Shown here: positions 17,712 to 27,135 of the stretch, piece by piece
How positions within the stretch are numbered: position 1 is the first letter of the stretch
Layout: each line of letters opens with the position of its first letter
Source of the DNA: Pseudomonadota bacterium
GTDB lineage: Bacteria > Desulfobacterota > Binatia > Binatales > Binataceae
Assembly (NCBI GenBank): GCA_021324885.1
Contig: JAJPIF010000001.1
Span: 124,001-188,000 of the forward strand
DNA length: 64,000 nucleotides
Reading direction: 5' to 3'
Program-made: the position numbers and the translations under genes
Notes under the pieces: generated by a model
Database searches by the model: none
The model's input: the letters and a program-made list of their open reading frames with translations, nothing else
Told to the model about the DNA's origin: nothing

Positions 17712-18542
17712 ATGGAAACCGCAACGATGAACACTTCCGACCAGGTCATCGCGACGATAAACTATCTCGCGGATCCCGGCGAAAAGCCTGTCAGCTACAT
17801 GTACAGGCCGCCCGCAGGGACGCCGGTCCGATCGTGGCACATCAGTAAGCATCAGGTTGCCATTCACAACGCGCGTGCGATCGCCGATCAACTGTCGCTG
17901 GATAGGCAGGGGTTTGTCCTGACGCATCAGCACAGCCGGGTCGCCGACTTTCACCACGACCACGAAGTGCTGTCGGTGTATTATCCGGAGATGGAGCGTC
18001 TGGTGAAGGAGCTCACGGGTGCGGCGCGGGTTCTGGCTTTCGATCACAACGTGCGCCGCGGACCGCTGGAGGAAGCGGCCAGCGGTGTGCGCGAACCGGT
18101 CAAATACGCGCACAACGACTATACGCTGAAATCGGGTCCGCAGCGTGTGCGCGATCTGCTTGCGGCCGAGGCGCAAACGCTGCTCAAGCATCGGTTCGCG
18201 TTCATCAATGTGTGGCGGCCGATTCGCGGCCCGGTCGAGCAGATGCCGCTGGCGGTGTGCGACGCCCGCACGATCGCGCCGGCGGATTTGGTGCCGACCG
18301 ATCTCAAGTACCCCGACCGCACCGGCGAAATCTATTCATTGGCGTTTAACCCGGGCCATCGATGGTTCTTCTTTCCGCATATGCGCGCAGAAGAGGTGTT
18401 GCTGCTGAAGTGCTACGATTCAATGGATGACGGCCGCGCGCGTTTCACCGCTCATGGAGCATTCGACGATCCCAACACCCCCGCAGGCGCGCCGGCCCGC
18501 GAAAGTATCGAAGTCCGCACGATCGCGTTCTTCGCCGACTAG
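17712..18542 (+). CDS. CmcJ/NvfI-family oxygenase-like protein
   Basis: The start at ATG 17712 has GGGGAAAGG upstream. A TTG at 17685 is an alternative. The 276-residue protein matches the CmcJ/NvfI/GA4-desaturase family of 2-oxoglutarate/Fe-type enzymes known mainly from fungal and actinobacterial secondary metabolism. Visible marks are FDHNVRRG near residue 113, a probable metal-binding stretch VKYAHNDYT, the RFAFINVWRPI segment and the C-terminal PGHRWFFFPHMRAEEVLLLKCYDS. It follows polX in the same direction. No other secondary-metabolite gene is nearby. The substrate is unknown, and hydroxylation or desaturation is inferred from family. Confidence 0.78.
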   Translation: METATMNTSDQVIATINYLADPGEKPVSYMYRPPAGTPVRSWHISKHQVAIHNARAIADQLSLDRQGFVLTHQHSRVADFHHDHEVLSVYYPEMERLVKELTGAARVLAFDHNVRRGPLEEAASGVREPVKYAHNDYTLKSGPQRVRDLLAAEAQTLLKHRFAFINVWRPIRGPVEQMPLAVCDARTIAPADLVPTDLKYPDRTGEIYSLAFNPGHRWFFFPHMRAEEVLLLKCYDSMDDGRARFTAHGAFDDPNTPAGAPARESIEVRTIAFFAD

Positions 18543-18565
18543 CCGAGCGGATCAAGACGACCTGC

Positions 18566-20236
18566 TTAATCCGTTACGGCGCCGACGCTGGCTGAGGTCA
18601 CCTGTGCGGCGTACTTGGCCAGCACCCCGCGCGTATAGCGCGGTTGCGGGGCACGCCAGGCTTCGCGCCGCCGGCGCATCTCGTCATCGGAAATATTGAG
18701 TTGCAGGACAAGCCTGGTGGCATCGATCGTGATCGAGTCGCCCTCCTTAATCAGTGCGATTGGTCCGCCCACCTGCGCCTCTGGCGCGACGTGTCCGACC
18801 ACCATTCCATAGGTGCCACCGGAGAAGCGGCCGTCGGTGATGAGCCCGACCGATGCGCCCAATCCCTTGCCGATAATGGCCGAAGTCGGCGACAGCATCT
18901 CGCGCATTCCTGGTCCGCCCTTGGGACCTTCATAGCGGATCACAATCACGTCGCCAGGCTTGATCTTATCGGCCAGAATCGCCCCTAGTGCCGCTTCTTC
19001 CGCCTCGAACACACGCGCCGGACCTGTCATTACGGGAGTCTTCAAGCCGCTGATCTTGGCTACGCAGCCGTCGGGCGCAAGATTGCCCCGCAAAATCGCG
19101 AGATGGCCCTCCGGATAGACCGGATTTTCCCAGGGATGAATAACGTCCTGGTCGCTGCGCGGATTTGACGGCACATCCTTGAGCACCTCGGCGACGGTCT
19201 GGCCGGTGATAGTCAAGGCGTCGCCATGCAAAACTCCGTGCTGGAGCAGGATTTTCATCACCTGCGGGATGCCGCCGGCGCGATGCAGGTCGGTGGCGAC
19301 GTAGCGGCCCGACGGTTTGAGATCGCACAGCACCGGAACGCGTTTGCGCATGGTCTCGAAATCGTCGAGCGCCAACGGCACCTCGGCGGCATGTGCAATC
19401 GCCAGCAGATGCAGGATCACGTTGGTGGAGCCGCCGATCGCCATGGCAACGGCGATTGCATTCTCGAACGCCTTGCGCGTGATGATTTGGCGCGGCAGCA
19501 GCTGCTTTTCGATCGCGCGCACCAGGACCCGGCCTGATTCGGCAGCGCTGTCGGCTTTTTCGGCGTCCTCGGCGGCCATGGTCGAGGAATACATCAGGCT
19601 CATCCCCATCGCCTCGAACACCGAGGACATGGTGTTGGCGGTGTACATCCCGCCGCATGAACCGGCGCCCGGACAGGCGCGCCGTTCCACCGCCATCAGC
19701 TCCTCTTCGCTGATGCGCCCGGCGCTGTATTCGCCCACCGCCTCGAAGGCGCTGACGATCGTGAGGTCGCGGCCGTTGTAATGGCCGGGCTTGATCGTAC
19801 CGCCGTAAACAAAAATCGCGGGTATATTCATCCGCGCGATCGCTATCATGGCTCCGGGCATGTTCTTGTCGCAGCCGCCGACCGCTACCAGTCCGTCCAT
19901 CGACTGGGCGTTGCACGCGGTCTCGATGGAATCGGCGATAACTTCGCGCGAGACCAGCGAATACTTCATGCCTTCCGTGCCCATCGCGATACCGTCGCTG
20001 ACGGTGATCGTGCCGAAGACCTGCGGCATCGCTCCCGACTCGCGGACCGCGGCCTGCACCCGCTCGGACAACATTCCGAGGCCGAGATTACACGGCGTGA
20101 TGGTGCTGTAACCGTTGGCCACCCCGACGATCGGCCGGTTGAAATCGCGGTCGCCGAAGCCTACCGCCCGCAGCATCGCGCGGTTGGGAGAACGTTGAAC
20201 GCCTTGGGTGATGGTTCTGCTTCTGAGCTCGGGCAT
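18566..20236 (-). CDS. ilvD: Dihydroxy-acid dehydratase
   Basis: The ATG at 20236 follows GGAG at six bases and starts [12 protein letters not shown], as in family members. A frame extension of 12 codons has no support. The 556-residue protein carries the iron-sulfur cysteine motifs [10 protein letters not shown] and [17 protein letters not shown] and the C-terminal GRFSGGTYG motif. It converts 2,3-dihydroxy-isovalerate and 2,3-dihydroxy-3-methylvalerate to their 2-oxo acids in valine and isoleucine synthesis. No other ilv gene is nearby. A chagasin-like gene lies 69 bases upstream on the same strand. Confidence 0.95.
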   Translation of the reverse strand: MPELRSRTITQGVQRSPNRAMLRAVGFGDRDFNRPIVGVANGYSTITPCNLGLGMLSERVQAAVRESGAMPQVFGTITVSDGIAMGTEGMKYSLVSREVIADSIETACNAQSMDGLVAVGGCDKNMPGAMIAIARMNIPAIFVYGGTIKPGHYNGRDLTIVSAFEAVGEYSAGRISEEELMAVERRACPGAGSCGGMYTANTMSSVFEAMGMSLMYSSTMAAEDAEKADSAAESGRVLVRAIEKQLLPRQIITRKAFENAIAVAMAIGGSTNVILHLLAIAHAAEVPLALDDFETMRKRVPVLCDLKPSGRYVATDLHRAGGIPQVMKILLQHGVLHGDALTITGQTVAEVLKDVPSNPRSDQDVIHPWENPVYPEGHLAILRGNLAPDGCVAKISGLKTPVMTGPARVFEAEEAALGAILADKIKPGDVIVIRYEGPKGGPGMREMLSPTSAIIGKGLGASVGLITDGRFSGGTYGMVVGHVAPEAQVGGPIALIKEGDSITIDATRLVLQLNISDDEMRRRREAWRAPQPRYTRGVLAKYAAQVTSASVGAVTD

Positions 20237-20305
20237 GATAACTCCATAGCGCACAGCCGGCGCATCGTCCATAGAGGTTTCGCCGTGGCACCCCCGCGGC
20301 TGGTA

Positions 20306-20818
20306 TCAACGCACTCTGACCAGCACCCAAAAGGCACGCGCTGGCGGCAAGCCGGCCTCCCAGGGCCGCACATAGACCAGGTCGAGCCGGGTCGACCCCC
20401 GCCGGACGGCATTGAAACGGAAGATCTGGGTGGCGGGCGCGCCAGGCATCGGCCTGGGAGGCTGAACGAGCGTGGGCTTGCCCACCTGCCGCATAACGTT
20501 GCGATCGATGTGCGCGACCTTCCATCCGAAGCCGGCTCCCGGAGTCGAGGCGAGCGCCACGACCACGATATCGCCCCGCACCAGCGTCAATTTTCGTCCG
20601 TTGTCGGCGCTGGTGACCGTGACGGTGCTGGCCTGGGCGACGCCGCGCGCAACCGCCACGACCGGAATTACAAGCATCAGGAAGACGATTTTGCGCCACC
20701 CGCATTTTCCTGTTCTTCCTGCACTTTTTCGTGAGAGACCAGGCTGAGCGTGCCTGAGGCGCTTCAAGCCCCCAATCCCTGCGGACAAATCCTCCAAAGT
20801 TGAGTTCACTGTTGCCAT
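20306..20818 (-). CDS. Chagasin-like (I42) protease inhibitor, exported
   Basis: The 170-residue frame has a hydrophobic segment at residues 44-60 (IVFLMLVIPVVAVARGV) followed by QAS, so the protein is likely exported with a long N-region or from a later start. The mature part of about 105 residues has the inhibitor I42 pattern. This comprises an early strand, the loop STPGAGFGWKV (family NPTTGYxW), the segment ATQIFRFNAVRRGSTRLDLVYVRPWE and the closing FWVLVRVR. Chagasin-type proteins inhibit papain-family cysteine proteases. It is encoded just upstream of ilvD and divergent from a hydrolase gene. The true start is uncertain. Confidence 0.7.
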   Translation of the reverse strand: MATVNSTLEDLSAGIGGLKRLRHAQPGLSRKSAGRTGKCGWRKIVFLMLVIPVVAVARGVAQASTVTVTSADNGRKLTLVRGDIVVVALASTPGAGFGWKVAHIDRNVMRQVGKPTLVQPPRPMPGAPATQIFRFNAVRRGSTRLDLVYVRPWEAGLPPARAFWVLVRVR

Positions 20819-20935
20819 CGCGCAATTTCAGAGCTCTCCAGCCTCGCACCAAATCGTATCGTTGGAGTTTAACGCTGGTCTGATAGCTCTGGTGCGGGAT
20901 ATGATTACACATCCAGCCATTTGCGGAGAGAGTTC

Positions 20936-21601
20936 ATGAGACTCATTCATACCGCGTTCGAGCCCAAAGGTGACGGCCCTTTCCCAGCGGTGGTCGCCTT
21001 TCACGGATGGGGCGCCAGCGCATTCGATCTGATTGGTTTGGCTCCTTATATCGCCGACGGAAGGTTCCTCATGCTTTGTCCGCAGGGGCCAATCGAGGTG
21101 CCGCTTGGCGGACCGGTTGGCTACGGCTGGTACCCGATCTCGATGACCGGCTCCGTTCCCCGCGAATCCGGTATCGAAGAAGCCGTTTCAGCCGCCCTGA
21201 TTTTCCTCGACCAGGCGCTCGAGCGCTACCCGATCGATCGGCACAAACTGGCGGTACTCGGATTCAGCCAGGGCGGCGTGATGGCTTTCAACGTGGCCTT
21301 GCGTCAGCCCGAGCGCTTTGCTGCGCTGATCGGAATTTCCACCTGGTTCCCGCCCGAACTGGCGCACAAGGTGGTGAATCATGAAGCGCTTCAGCAATTG
21401 CCCACGCTGATTCAGCATGGCAGCGCCGACCCCGCCATCGAGGTCGGGCGGGGACGGCAATCGGTGGAGGCGCTGCGCAATCTGAAGGTTCCGCTGACTT
21501 ACCGCGAATACGATTGCGGACACGAGATCAACGCGCAGGGTTTGCGCGATCTCTCGGCGTTTCTGACGGAAAAGGTGATAAGCCCGATAATCCGGCTGTG
21601 A
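20936..21601 (+). CDS. Phospholipase/carboxylesterase-type alpha/beta hydrolase
   Basis: The ATG at 20936 follows CGGAGAGAG. The 221-residue protein has the small esterase fold with the nucleophile motif GFSQGG near residue 112. The Asp lies in HGSADPAIEV and the catalytic His in DCGHEIN. Size and motifs fit the YpfH/YtpA/carboxylesterase 2 group (abhydrolase_2), cytoplasmic and without a signal peptide. It would cleave short acyl esters or thioesters. It diverges from the chagasin-like gene and precedes an amidohydrolase gene by 124 bases. Confidence 0.85.
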   Translation: MRLIHTAFEPKGDGPFPAVVAFHGWGASAFDLIGLAPYIADGRFLMLCPQGPIEVPLGGPVGYGWYPISMTGSVPRESGIEEAVSAALIFLDQALERYPIDRHKLAVLGFSQGGVMAFNVALRQPERFAALIGISTWFPPELAHKVVNHEALQQLPTLIQHGSADPAIEVGRGRQSVEALRNLKVPLTYREYDCGHEINAQGLRDLSAFLTEKVISPIIRL

Positions 21602-21725
21602 TACGGTTGGAAAGGCGGGCAGGGAAGGTTTGCCGCTGCGGGCCGGTTTGATTGCCGCTGGCGCTCCGTTTGGCGTATTTTCACAGCAGAGTTCTGGAAC
21701 CAGGGACGATTGAGGGAGACCCGTA

Positions 21726-23438
21726 ATGCATGATCTGGTAATCCGAAACGGCACTATTGTTGACGGCACCGGGCGATCTGCTTATCGCGGCGACCTCGCG
21801 GTGGACGGCGGCATCATCACGAGTGTGGGCGGAAAAGCCGCCGCGGGGCGGCGCGAGATCGACGCCAGCGGCCTGCTGGTTGCGCCCGGATGGGTCGATA
21901 TTCATAGCCATTACGACGGCCAAGTCGCATGGGATCCCTACCTCAGTCCGTCCAGTTGGCACGGCGTCACGACCGTAATCATGGGGAATTGCGGCGTCGG
22001 CTTTGCTCCGGTCAGACGCGGGTCGGAGGATTATCTGCTCAATCTGATGGACGCGGTTGAGGACATACCGGTCCCTACGCTTGCCGCTGGAATCAACTTC
22101 GAGTGGGAAACCTTCGGCGAATATCTCGACTCGCTCTCCCGGATGAAGCGCGCGATCGACATCGGGGCGCAGGTGCCGCACTGTGCGCTGCGCGTTTACG
22201 TGATGGGCGAGCGGGGCGCGGCCAACGAGCCGGCGACGGCGGATGAAATCGCGCAGATTCGCGCCGTCGTGCGTGACAGCGTCCGTGCCGGCGCGCTCGG
22301 CGCAAGCACTTCACGCACCAGGGTGCATCGCACGCGCGACGGGGAACTGGTTCCCGGCACGCTGGCCGGGATCGACGAAGTGATGGCGATTGGGCGGGGT
22401 CTGGGCGACGCCGGCAGCGGTGTTTTCGAAGTCATCTCCGACATGCACGGCGTGGATCAGGCGATGGATTGGATGACCGAACTCACCCGGGAAACCGGAC
22501 TGCCGCTGTCGCTGGCGGCGCTCGGCAACGGTCCGACCGGTCCCGGCGTGCGCCGCCGTCTGGATTTCATGAAGGAATGCAATGAACGGGGCGCGCGGCT
22601 GGTTAGTCAGATTGCGGTGCGATCGCCCGGGCAGTTGAACGGACTTGAAACCTCGACCAATCCGCTGCTCAATTCGCCGTCGTACCAGGAAATCGCGTAC
22701 CTGCCGCTGGATGAGCGGGTTGCAAAGATGCGCGAACCCCGGATGCGCGCCAGAATAATCGCCGAGATGCCCGAGCAACCCGGCAATCCCTTTGGCATGC
22801 CGACCGAAGGTTATGTCAACCTTTTCGTTCTCGGCGATCCGCCCAATTACGAGCCCGGCGCCGAGATGAGTCTGGCCGCGATTGCGCAGCGCGAAGGCAG
22901 GTCGCCGCACGAGGTTTACTACGATGCGCTGCTCCTGCGTAATGGCCGCGAGCTGATCTATCAGCCGTTCAATTACACGCGCTCCTACAGCCTCGATCCG
23001 CTGCTCGATCTGCTGCAGCATCCGGTCAACGTGATCAGCCTGAGCGACGGCGGCGCGCATTGCGCTCAGATCTGCGATGCGAACGCGCCGACCTTTCTGC
23101 TGACCCACTGGGTGCGAGACCGTGGTCGCAACGGCCGGCTGCCACTGGAATTTGCGGTCAAACGGCAGACTCGCGAGACTGCGATGCTCTATGGACTGGA
23201 AGATCGCGGCGCGCTGCTGCCCGGGCTCAAGGCCGATATCAACCTGATCGATTTCGCAAATCTCAATTCGCATGCTCCGGAAATCGTCCACGACTTTCCG
23301 GCCAACGGTAAGAGATTTATCCAGCGCGCCGAAGGCTACAAGTACACGATTGTCAGCGGCGAAGTGGTCTTTCAGGACGGTGAGCCCACCGGAGCGATGC
23401 CGGGCAAGGTAATCCGCGGCGCCCAAGCCCCAGGCTGA
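21726..23438 (+). CDS. N-acyl-D-amino-acid deacylase family amidohydrolase
   Basis: The 570-residue protein begins behind GAGGGAG. It opens with the composite beta domain (IRNGTIVDGTG) and the metal motif DIHSHYDGQ near residues 58-66. HGVTTVIMGNCGVGFAP follows, with the bridging Cys typical of D-aminoacylases. The conserved SDGGAHCAQICD lies near residue 440. The closing strand (IVSGEVVFQDGEPTGAMPGKVIRG) is standard. Family enzymes remove the acyl group from N-acyl-D-amino acids or related amides and ureides. Nothing local identifies the substrate. Confidence 0.88.
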   Translation: MHDLVIRNGTIVDGTGRSAYRGDLAVDGGIITSVGGKAAAGRREIDASGLLVAPGWVDIHSHYDGQVAWDPYLSPSSWHGVTTVIMGNCGVGFAPVRRGSEDYLLNLMDAVEDIPVPTLAAGINFEWETFGEYLDSLSRMKRAIDIGAQVPHCALRVYVMGERGAANEPATADEIAQIRAVVRDSVRAGALGASTSRTRVHRTRDGELVPGTLAGIDEVMAIGRGLGDAGSGVFEVISDMHGVDQAMDWMTELTRETGLPLSLAALGNGPTGPGVRRRLDFMKECNERGARLVSQIAVRSPGQLNGLETSTNPLLNSPSYQEIAYLPLDERVAKMREPRMRARIIAEMPEQPGNPFGMPTEGYVNLFVLGDPPNYEPGAEMSLAAIAQREGRSPHEVYYDALLLRNGRELIYQPFNYTRSYSLDPLLDLLQHPVNVISLSDGGAHCAQICDANAPTFLLTHWVRDRGRNGRLPLEFAVKRQTRETAMLYGLEDRGALLPGLKADINLIDFANLNSHAPEIVHDFPANGKRFIQRAEGYKYTIVSGEVVFQDGEPTGAMPGKVIRGAQAPG

Positions 23439-23477
23439 TTCTGGGACAGCTTTCCACCTGGCCCACGCACCCAAAGA

Positions 23478-24722
23478 TTACCAGCCGGTGGCGCGATTGG
23501 GGGGCGGTGGCGCTGGAGGGCTGGCGGCGAGACTGACGGGCGTGTTCAGTTCGAAGGGGCTGCGCAGATCCAGTTTCTTTCCAATCTCGCGCAAGGCCGG
23601 CAGGACTTCCTGGCCCAGCAACCGGATGCAGGTCTGCGCATCTTCGTGGCTGATGCGCCCGTCGTTTGCCCATAGTGCCAGGATCGACGGCTGCGTTTCC
23701 TCCAGGATGATGCGCAACTTTTCCACTACCTGTTTGGGCGTGCCCGCGATAATCGAAAGCGACGCCACCATTTCCTCGAACGACCGCGAGCCCAAACCCG
23801 ATCGGTAGCCGGCGCGGATTTCGGCCAGTCCGCGCCGGGCCCAGGTGCCGAGATATCCCGACGGCGCCGCCCATACCGGATGCTGAAGGCCGATTAGCTC
23901 GCCCTGCATCCACATGAACTCGCGCGCATTGCGCATCGCTTTCTCTTCGGTCTCCGCCACATGACATCTGATCAGGTAGCCGCGCTGTTCGGGGCCGGAG
24001 CGGTAGCCCGCGACCATCGCTGCCTGGTCGTAGGTTCTCCAGACGGTCATCGCCTCCTGCACCGGCAGGTTCAGCGCGATATACGGGTAGCGCCGTCGCG
24101 CCGCCCACACGATCGTCTCGCGGCTGGAGATGCCCGGAATCCAGACGCGCGGATGCGGCTTTTGCAGCGGGACCACCCATGGATTGACCACGCGGAACTG
24201 ATAATGCTCGCCTTCCCATCGCCAGGGGCCGGGCGTGGTCCAGGTCTTGATTATGAGGTCATGCGCCTCTTCGAAGCGCGCGCGGTTGAAGGCCGGATTG
24301 ACATTGGCGGCGATCGACTCGACCCCGCCGCCGCGGACGAAGCCGGAAACCAGGCGGCCCTTGGAAATAAGGTCGATCATCGCCAGTTCTTCGGCCAGCC
24401 GGACCGGGTTTTCAGCGATGGGGAGCGGATTGCCCAGCAGCACCAGCTTCACGCGCCGGGTGGTGGCGGCAAGGATCGCGGCGAAAATGTTGCATTTGGC
24501 CTGCATGCAAAACGGCGCGTTGTGATGCTCATTGAGCATGATGCCGTCGAAGCCGACCTCGTCCACCAGCAGGTATTCCTCCAGTCGCTCCTGGTACAGG
24601 CGGCTGGCCTCCACCGAATCGAAGAACGCGTTGGGGAACAGCAACGCGCTGTAACCGAAGCGATCGCTCTGCTCGGTCGGATAGGCCGACATCGGCTGCT
24701 CGGTAAAATACATCAGATGCAT
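23478..24722 (-). CDS. LLM-class (luciferase-like) flavin-dependent oxidoreductase
   Basis: The 414-residue protein is a bacterial-luciferase-like TIM barrel: LVDEVGFDGIMLNEHHN near residue 51, LLGNPLPIAENPVRLAEELAMID, the GRLVSGFVRGG strand and the late IAGTPKQVVEKL. The N-terminal NEHH motif is typical of the group containing alkane-type and limonene monooxygenases that use reduced FMN from a partner reductase. A Pro-rich tail (AASPPAPPPPN) is unusual. It is convergent with the deacylase gene. It could hydroxylate a hydrophobic compound. The substrate is unknown. Confidence 0.88.
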   Translation of the reverse strand: MHLMYFTEQPMSAYPTEQSDRFGYSALLFPNAFFDSVEASRLYQERLEEYLLVDEVGFDGIMLNEHHNAPFCMQAKCNIFAAILAATTRRVKLVLLGNPLPIAENPVRLAEELAMIDLISKGRLVSGFVRGGGVESIAANVNPAFNRARFEEAHDLIIKTWTTPGPWRWEGEHYQFRVVNPWVVPLQKPHPRVWIPGISSRETIVWAARRRYPYIALNLPVQEAMTVWRTYDQAAMVAGYRSGPEQRGYLIRCHVAETEEKAMRNAREFMWMQGELIGLQHPVWAAPSGYLGTWARRGLAEIRAGYRSGLGSRSFEEMVASLSIIAGTPKQVVEKLRIILEETQPSILALWANDGRISHEDAQTCIRLLGQEVLPALREIGKKLDLRSPFELNTPVSLAASPPAPPPPNRATGW

Positions 24723-24924
24723 GTGGCCACTCTCTTGCTCAGCCCAGGCTTCCAGCTACTAGGATCGATCAAAACAGGGGCGCGGTCTATCACCCGATGG
24801 CGCCGATACGCGCTCGCCTCCCGCATGCTATCATCGACTGGCCGCCGTGGCAGGAGTAACAGTGCGATTTTGACATGGGCGCGTGATCGTCTCGCGCCGT
24901 TCAATGGGAGGGAACAGCGGTAAT

Positions 24925-25353
24925 ATGTTGGCTGAAGCATCAATCAGATTGAAATTAGCCGCCGCCGTCAGCATTTGGCTGTTGCTCGCAAGCAATGCCG
25001 TCATGGCGCAGGGTCTGCCCGGCGAGCAGGATTACAGAAACAATTGCGCCATCTGCCATGGCCCCACCGGCAAGGGCGACGGCCAGGCAGTTATGGTCCT
25101 GCCCGCGCTCAGGCCCAAGGACCTGACCCAGCTCACCAAAGAGAATCACGGAGTCTTCCCCGCGCAGAAAATCTACCTGGCGATCGACGGGCGCGATAAC
25201 ATCGCCGCTCACGAATTGGGCGATAACCGGATGCCGACATGGGGAGTCAACTGGCAGATGGGAGCCGGTGAGCCCAACCCGACCAGCGAAGCCAACACCC
25301 GCCGCCGCATCCAGAACCTGGTCAGTTATATCGAGACGCTGCAGGAGAAATAA
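24925..25353 (+). CDS. Class I c-type cytochrome, periplasmic
   Basis: The start at ATG 24925 is chosen for the GGAGGGA upstream, though ATG 24904 is possible. A signal peptide (LAAAVSIWLLLASNAVMA) precedes a mature domain of about 110 residues with the heme site CAICH (Cys41, Cys44, His45). The probable axial ligand is Met103 in NRMPTWG. This is a mono-heme cytochrome of the cytochrome c6/cbb3-subunit type (GxxxYxxxCAxCHG with MP), acting as an electron carrier outside the inner membrane. It stands between two divergently placed LLM oxidoreductase genes. Confidence 0.88.
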   Translation: MLAEASIRLKLAAAVSIWLLLASNAVMAQGLPGEQDYRNNCAICHGPTGKGDGQAVMVLPALRPKDLTQLTKENHGVFPAQKIYLAIDGRDNIAAHELGDNRMPTWGVNWQMGAGEPNPTSEANTRRRIQNLVSYIETLQEK

Positions 25354-25422
25354 GCACCGGGCGGACGGCCTACCTTAAAGGTGTGGACTGCGGCCCGCGG
25401 CACCGGCATTGGAGAATCGCGC

Positions 25423-26346
25423 ATGAACGGCATCAAGATCGGGATCGGCTTTGGCCAATGGCAATACGGGCTTCCGGAGCCGGAACTTTTGTGCAGATAC
25501 GCCGAAACCGCGGAAGCGATCGGGCTGGATTCGATCTGGCTGTCGGACCATATCGTGACGCGCAATCCGAGCCTCGATATCACCTGCCTGTTCGCGATGA
25601 TCGCGGCGCGTACCAGGCGCGTCAAAATGGGTCCGAGCGTGCTGACCTTGCCGGCGCGCCATCCGGTGCAGGTTGCGAAAACCTACGCCAGCCTCGATTA
25701 CATCTCCGGCGGCCGGATGATCATGGCGGTCGGCAGCGGCGGCGACATGCGTGACCTCATCGCCTGCGGCGTGCCGATCAATGAACGCGGCGCGCGGTTG
25801 GACGAAGGCATCGAAATCCTCAGGAAGTTGTGGACCGAGTCCCATGTCACCCATCATGGGCGCTTTTACAGCTTTGACGATGTCACGATCGAGCCCAAGC
25901 CGCACGACGGCCCGCTCGATATCTGGATTGGCGGCAAGAGCGACGCCATTTTGAAACGCACCGCGCGGCTGGGTGACGGATGGTTTCCCGCGCTGACCAG
26001 TCCGGAAGAGTTCAGGCGCGACATGGCCAAACTGATCGCTTTCGGCGAGCAATACGGCCGCAAGATCAATCCGCGCGAAGCTGGAGTGCTGCTGTTCACC
26101 TATGTCACCGACGATATGGAACGCGCGCGCCAGGTGATGGCGCCGTTCGCACGCGCGCTGCCGATGCCGCCTGAGGAAGTAGAACGCCGATTCATCGTCG
26201 GTCCGCCGGCCCATTGCGTCGCGAAAATACGCGATTTCGTCGAAGCCGGATGCTCAAAGTTTGTGCTGCGTCCGTCCTGCCCGCCATCCGAGGTGCTGGC
26301 ACAAATCGATCGATACGGGCGCGACATCCTGCCGCATTTCAACTGA
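25423..26346 (+). CDS. LLM-class F420/flavin-dependent oxidoreductase
   Basis: Start ATG 25423 has GGAG ten bases upstream. The 307-residue protein is a compact luciferase-like barrel: IGLDSIWLSDHIVTRNP, AARTRRVKMGPSVLTLPARHPVQVAKTYASLDYISGGR, and the conserved IWIGGKSDAILKRTARLGDGWFP. The DGWFP and WIGG motifs are typical of the Rv2161c/F420-dependent subgroup rather than true luciferases. The cofactor is therefore F420 or FMN, which cannot be resolved by eye. It follows the cytochrome gene by 69 bases. Confidence 0.87.
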   Translation: MNGIKIGIGFGQWQYGLPEPELLCRYAETAEAIGLDSIWLSDHIVTRNPSLDITCLFAMIAARTRRVKMGPSVLTLPARHPVQVAKTYASLDYISGGRMIMAVGSGGDMRDLIACGVPINERGARLDEGIEILRKLWTESHVTHHGRFYSFDDVTIEPKPHDGPLDIWIGGKSDAILKRTARLGDGWFPALTSPEEFRRDMAKLIAFGEQYGRKINPREAGVLLFTYVTDDMERARQVMAPFARALPMPPEEVERRFIVGPPAHCVAKIRDFVEAGCSKFVLRPSCPPSEVLAQIDRYGRDILPHFN

Positions 26347-26412
26347 TCCTCCGGCGCTCGACCGTCGGGGCGCATCCGCGCTATAACGACACCTTCACAA
26401 GGAGGATGAGCC

Positions 26413-27135
26413 ATGGCGCTATTGCAGGACAAAGTTGCAATGATAACCGGTGGAACTGGCGCATTGGGCCGCGCCGTTACGGAACGCTTTCTGAGCGAAG
26501 GCGCCAGGGTCGCGATTCCTTACATCATCGACGCCGAAGTGCCGCTGCTGGAGCAGAGGCTGGGCGACCGTTTCCCCAAATCAAACCTCCTGGTTAGCAA
26601 GATCGACGTATGCAACCCGGGCCAGTTGAGCAGGTTCGTGGATGAGGTGGTGAAGAAATTCGGCCGGATCGACGCGCTGGTCAACCTGGTCGGCGGATTT
26701 TGGGGCGGCAAGCCGATCGCGGAGACCACGCTGGAGGAATGGCAGGCGATGTTCGACCTTAATCTCAAGCCGACCTTCCTGTGCTGCAAGGCGGTGGTGC
26801 CGATCATGCAGAAGAACAAGTACGGCCGCATCGTGTCGGTCGCCTCGCGCAGCGGTCTGCTCGGCGCCGGCGATTTCGCCGCCTACGCGATCGCCAAGGG
26901 CGCGATCGCTACTTTCACCTATTCACTGGCCGAAGAAGTGCTCAACGATGGCGTGCTGGTAAACGCGATCGCGCCCAGTACTATCGACACCGAGGCCAAT
27001 CGCAAGGCGATGCCCAACGCCAAGCACGACCGCTGGGTCAAGCCCGAGGACATCGCCAAGACGCTGTCGTTCCTATGCTCAGAGCTGAACCAGGTGACGT
27101 CGGGAGCGGTAGTGCCGGTTTATGGCTTGGCCTAG
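26413..27135 (+). CDS. SDR-family oxidoreductase (3-oxoacyl reductase-like)
   Basis: The gene begins at an ATG after AAGGAGG. The 240-residue protein has the SDR nucleotide motif TGGTGALG at residues 13-20, the NLVGG structural motif, and the catalytic set Ser (SVASRSG), Tyr and Lys (YAIAKG). Its closest pattern is classical short-chain reductases. Its stop TAG shares the palindrome CTAG with the stop of the convergent SDR gene, so the two reading frames overlap by four bases. Confidence 0.88.
   Translation: MALLQDKVAMITGGTGALGRAVTERFLSEGARVAIPYIIDAEVPLLEQRLGDRFPKSNLLVSKIDVCNPGQLSRFVDEVVKKFGRIDALVNLVGGFWGGKPIAETTLEEWQAMFDLNLKPTFLCCKAVVPIMQKNKYGRIVSVASRSGLLGAGDFAAYAIAKGAIATFTYSLAEEVLNDGVLVNAIAPSTIDTEANRKAMPNAKHDRWVKPEDIAKTLSFLCSELNQVTSGAVVPVYGLA

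Noticed and set aside
19781-20734. 317-codon plus-strand frame over ilvD and the chagasin-like gene
   Set aside because: No motif or ribosome binding site, and both minus-strand genes are well supported.
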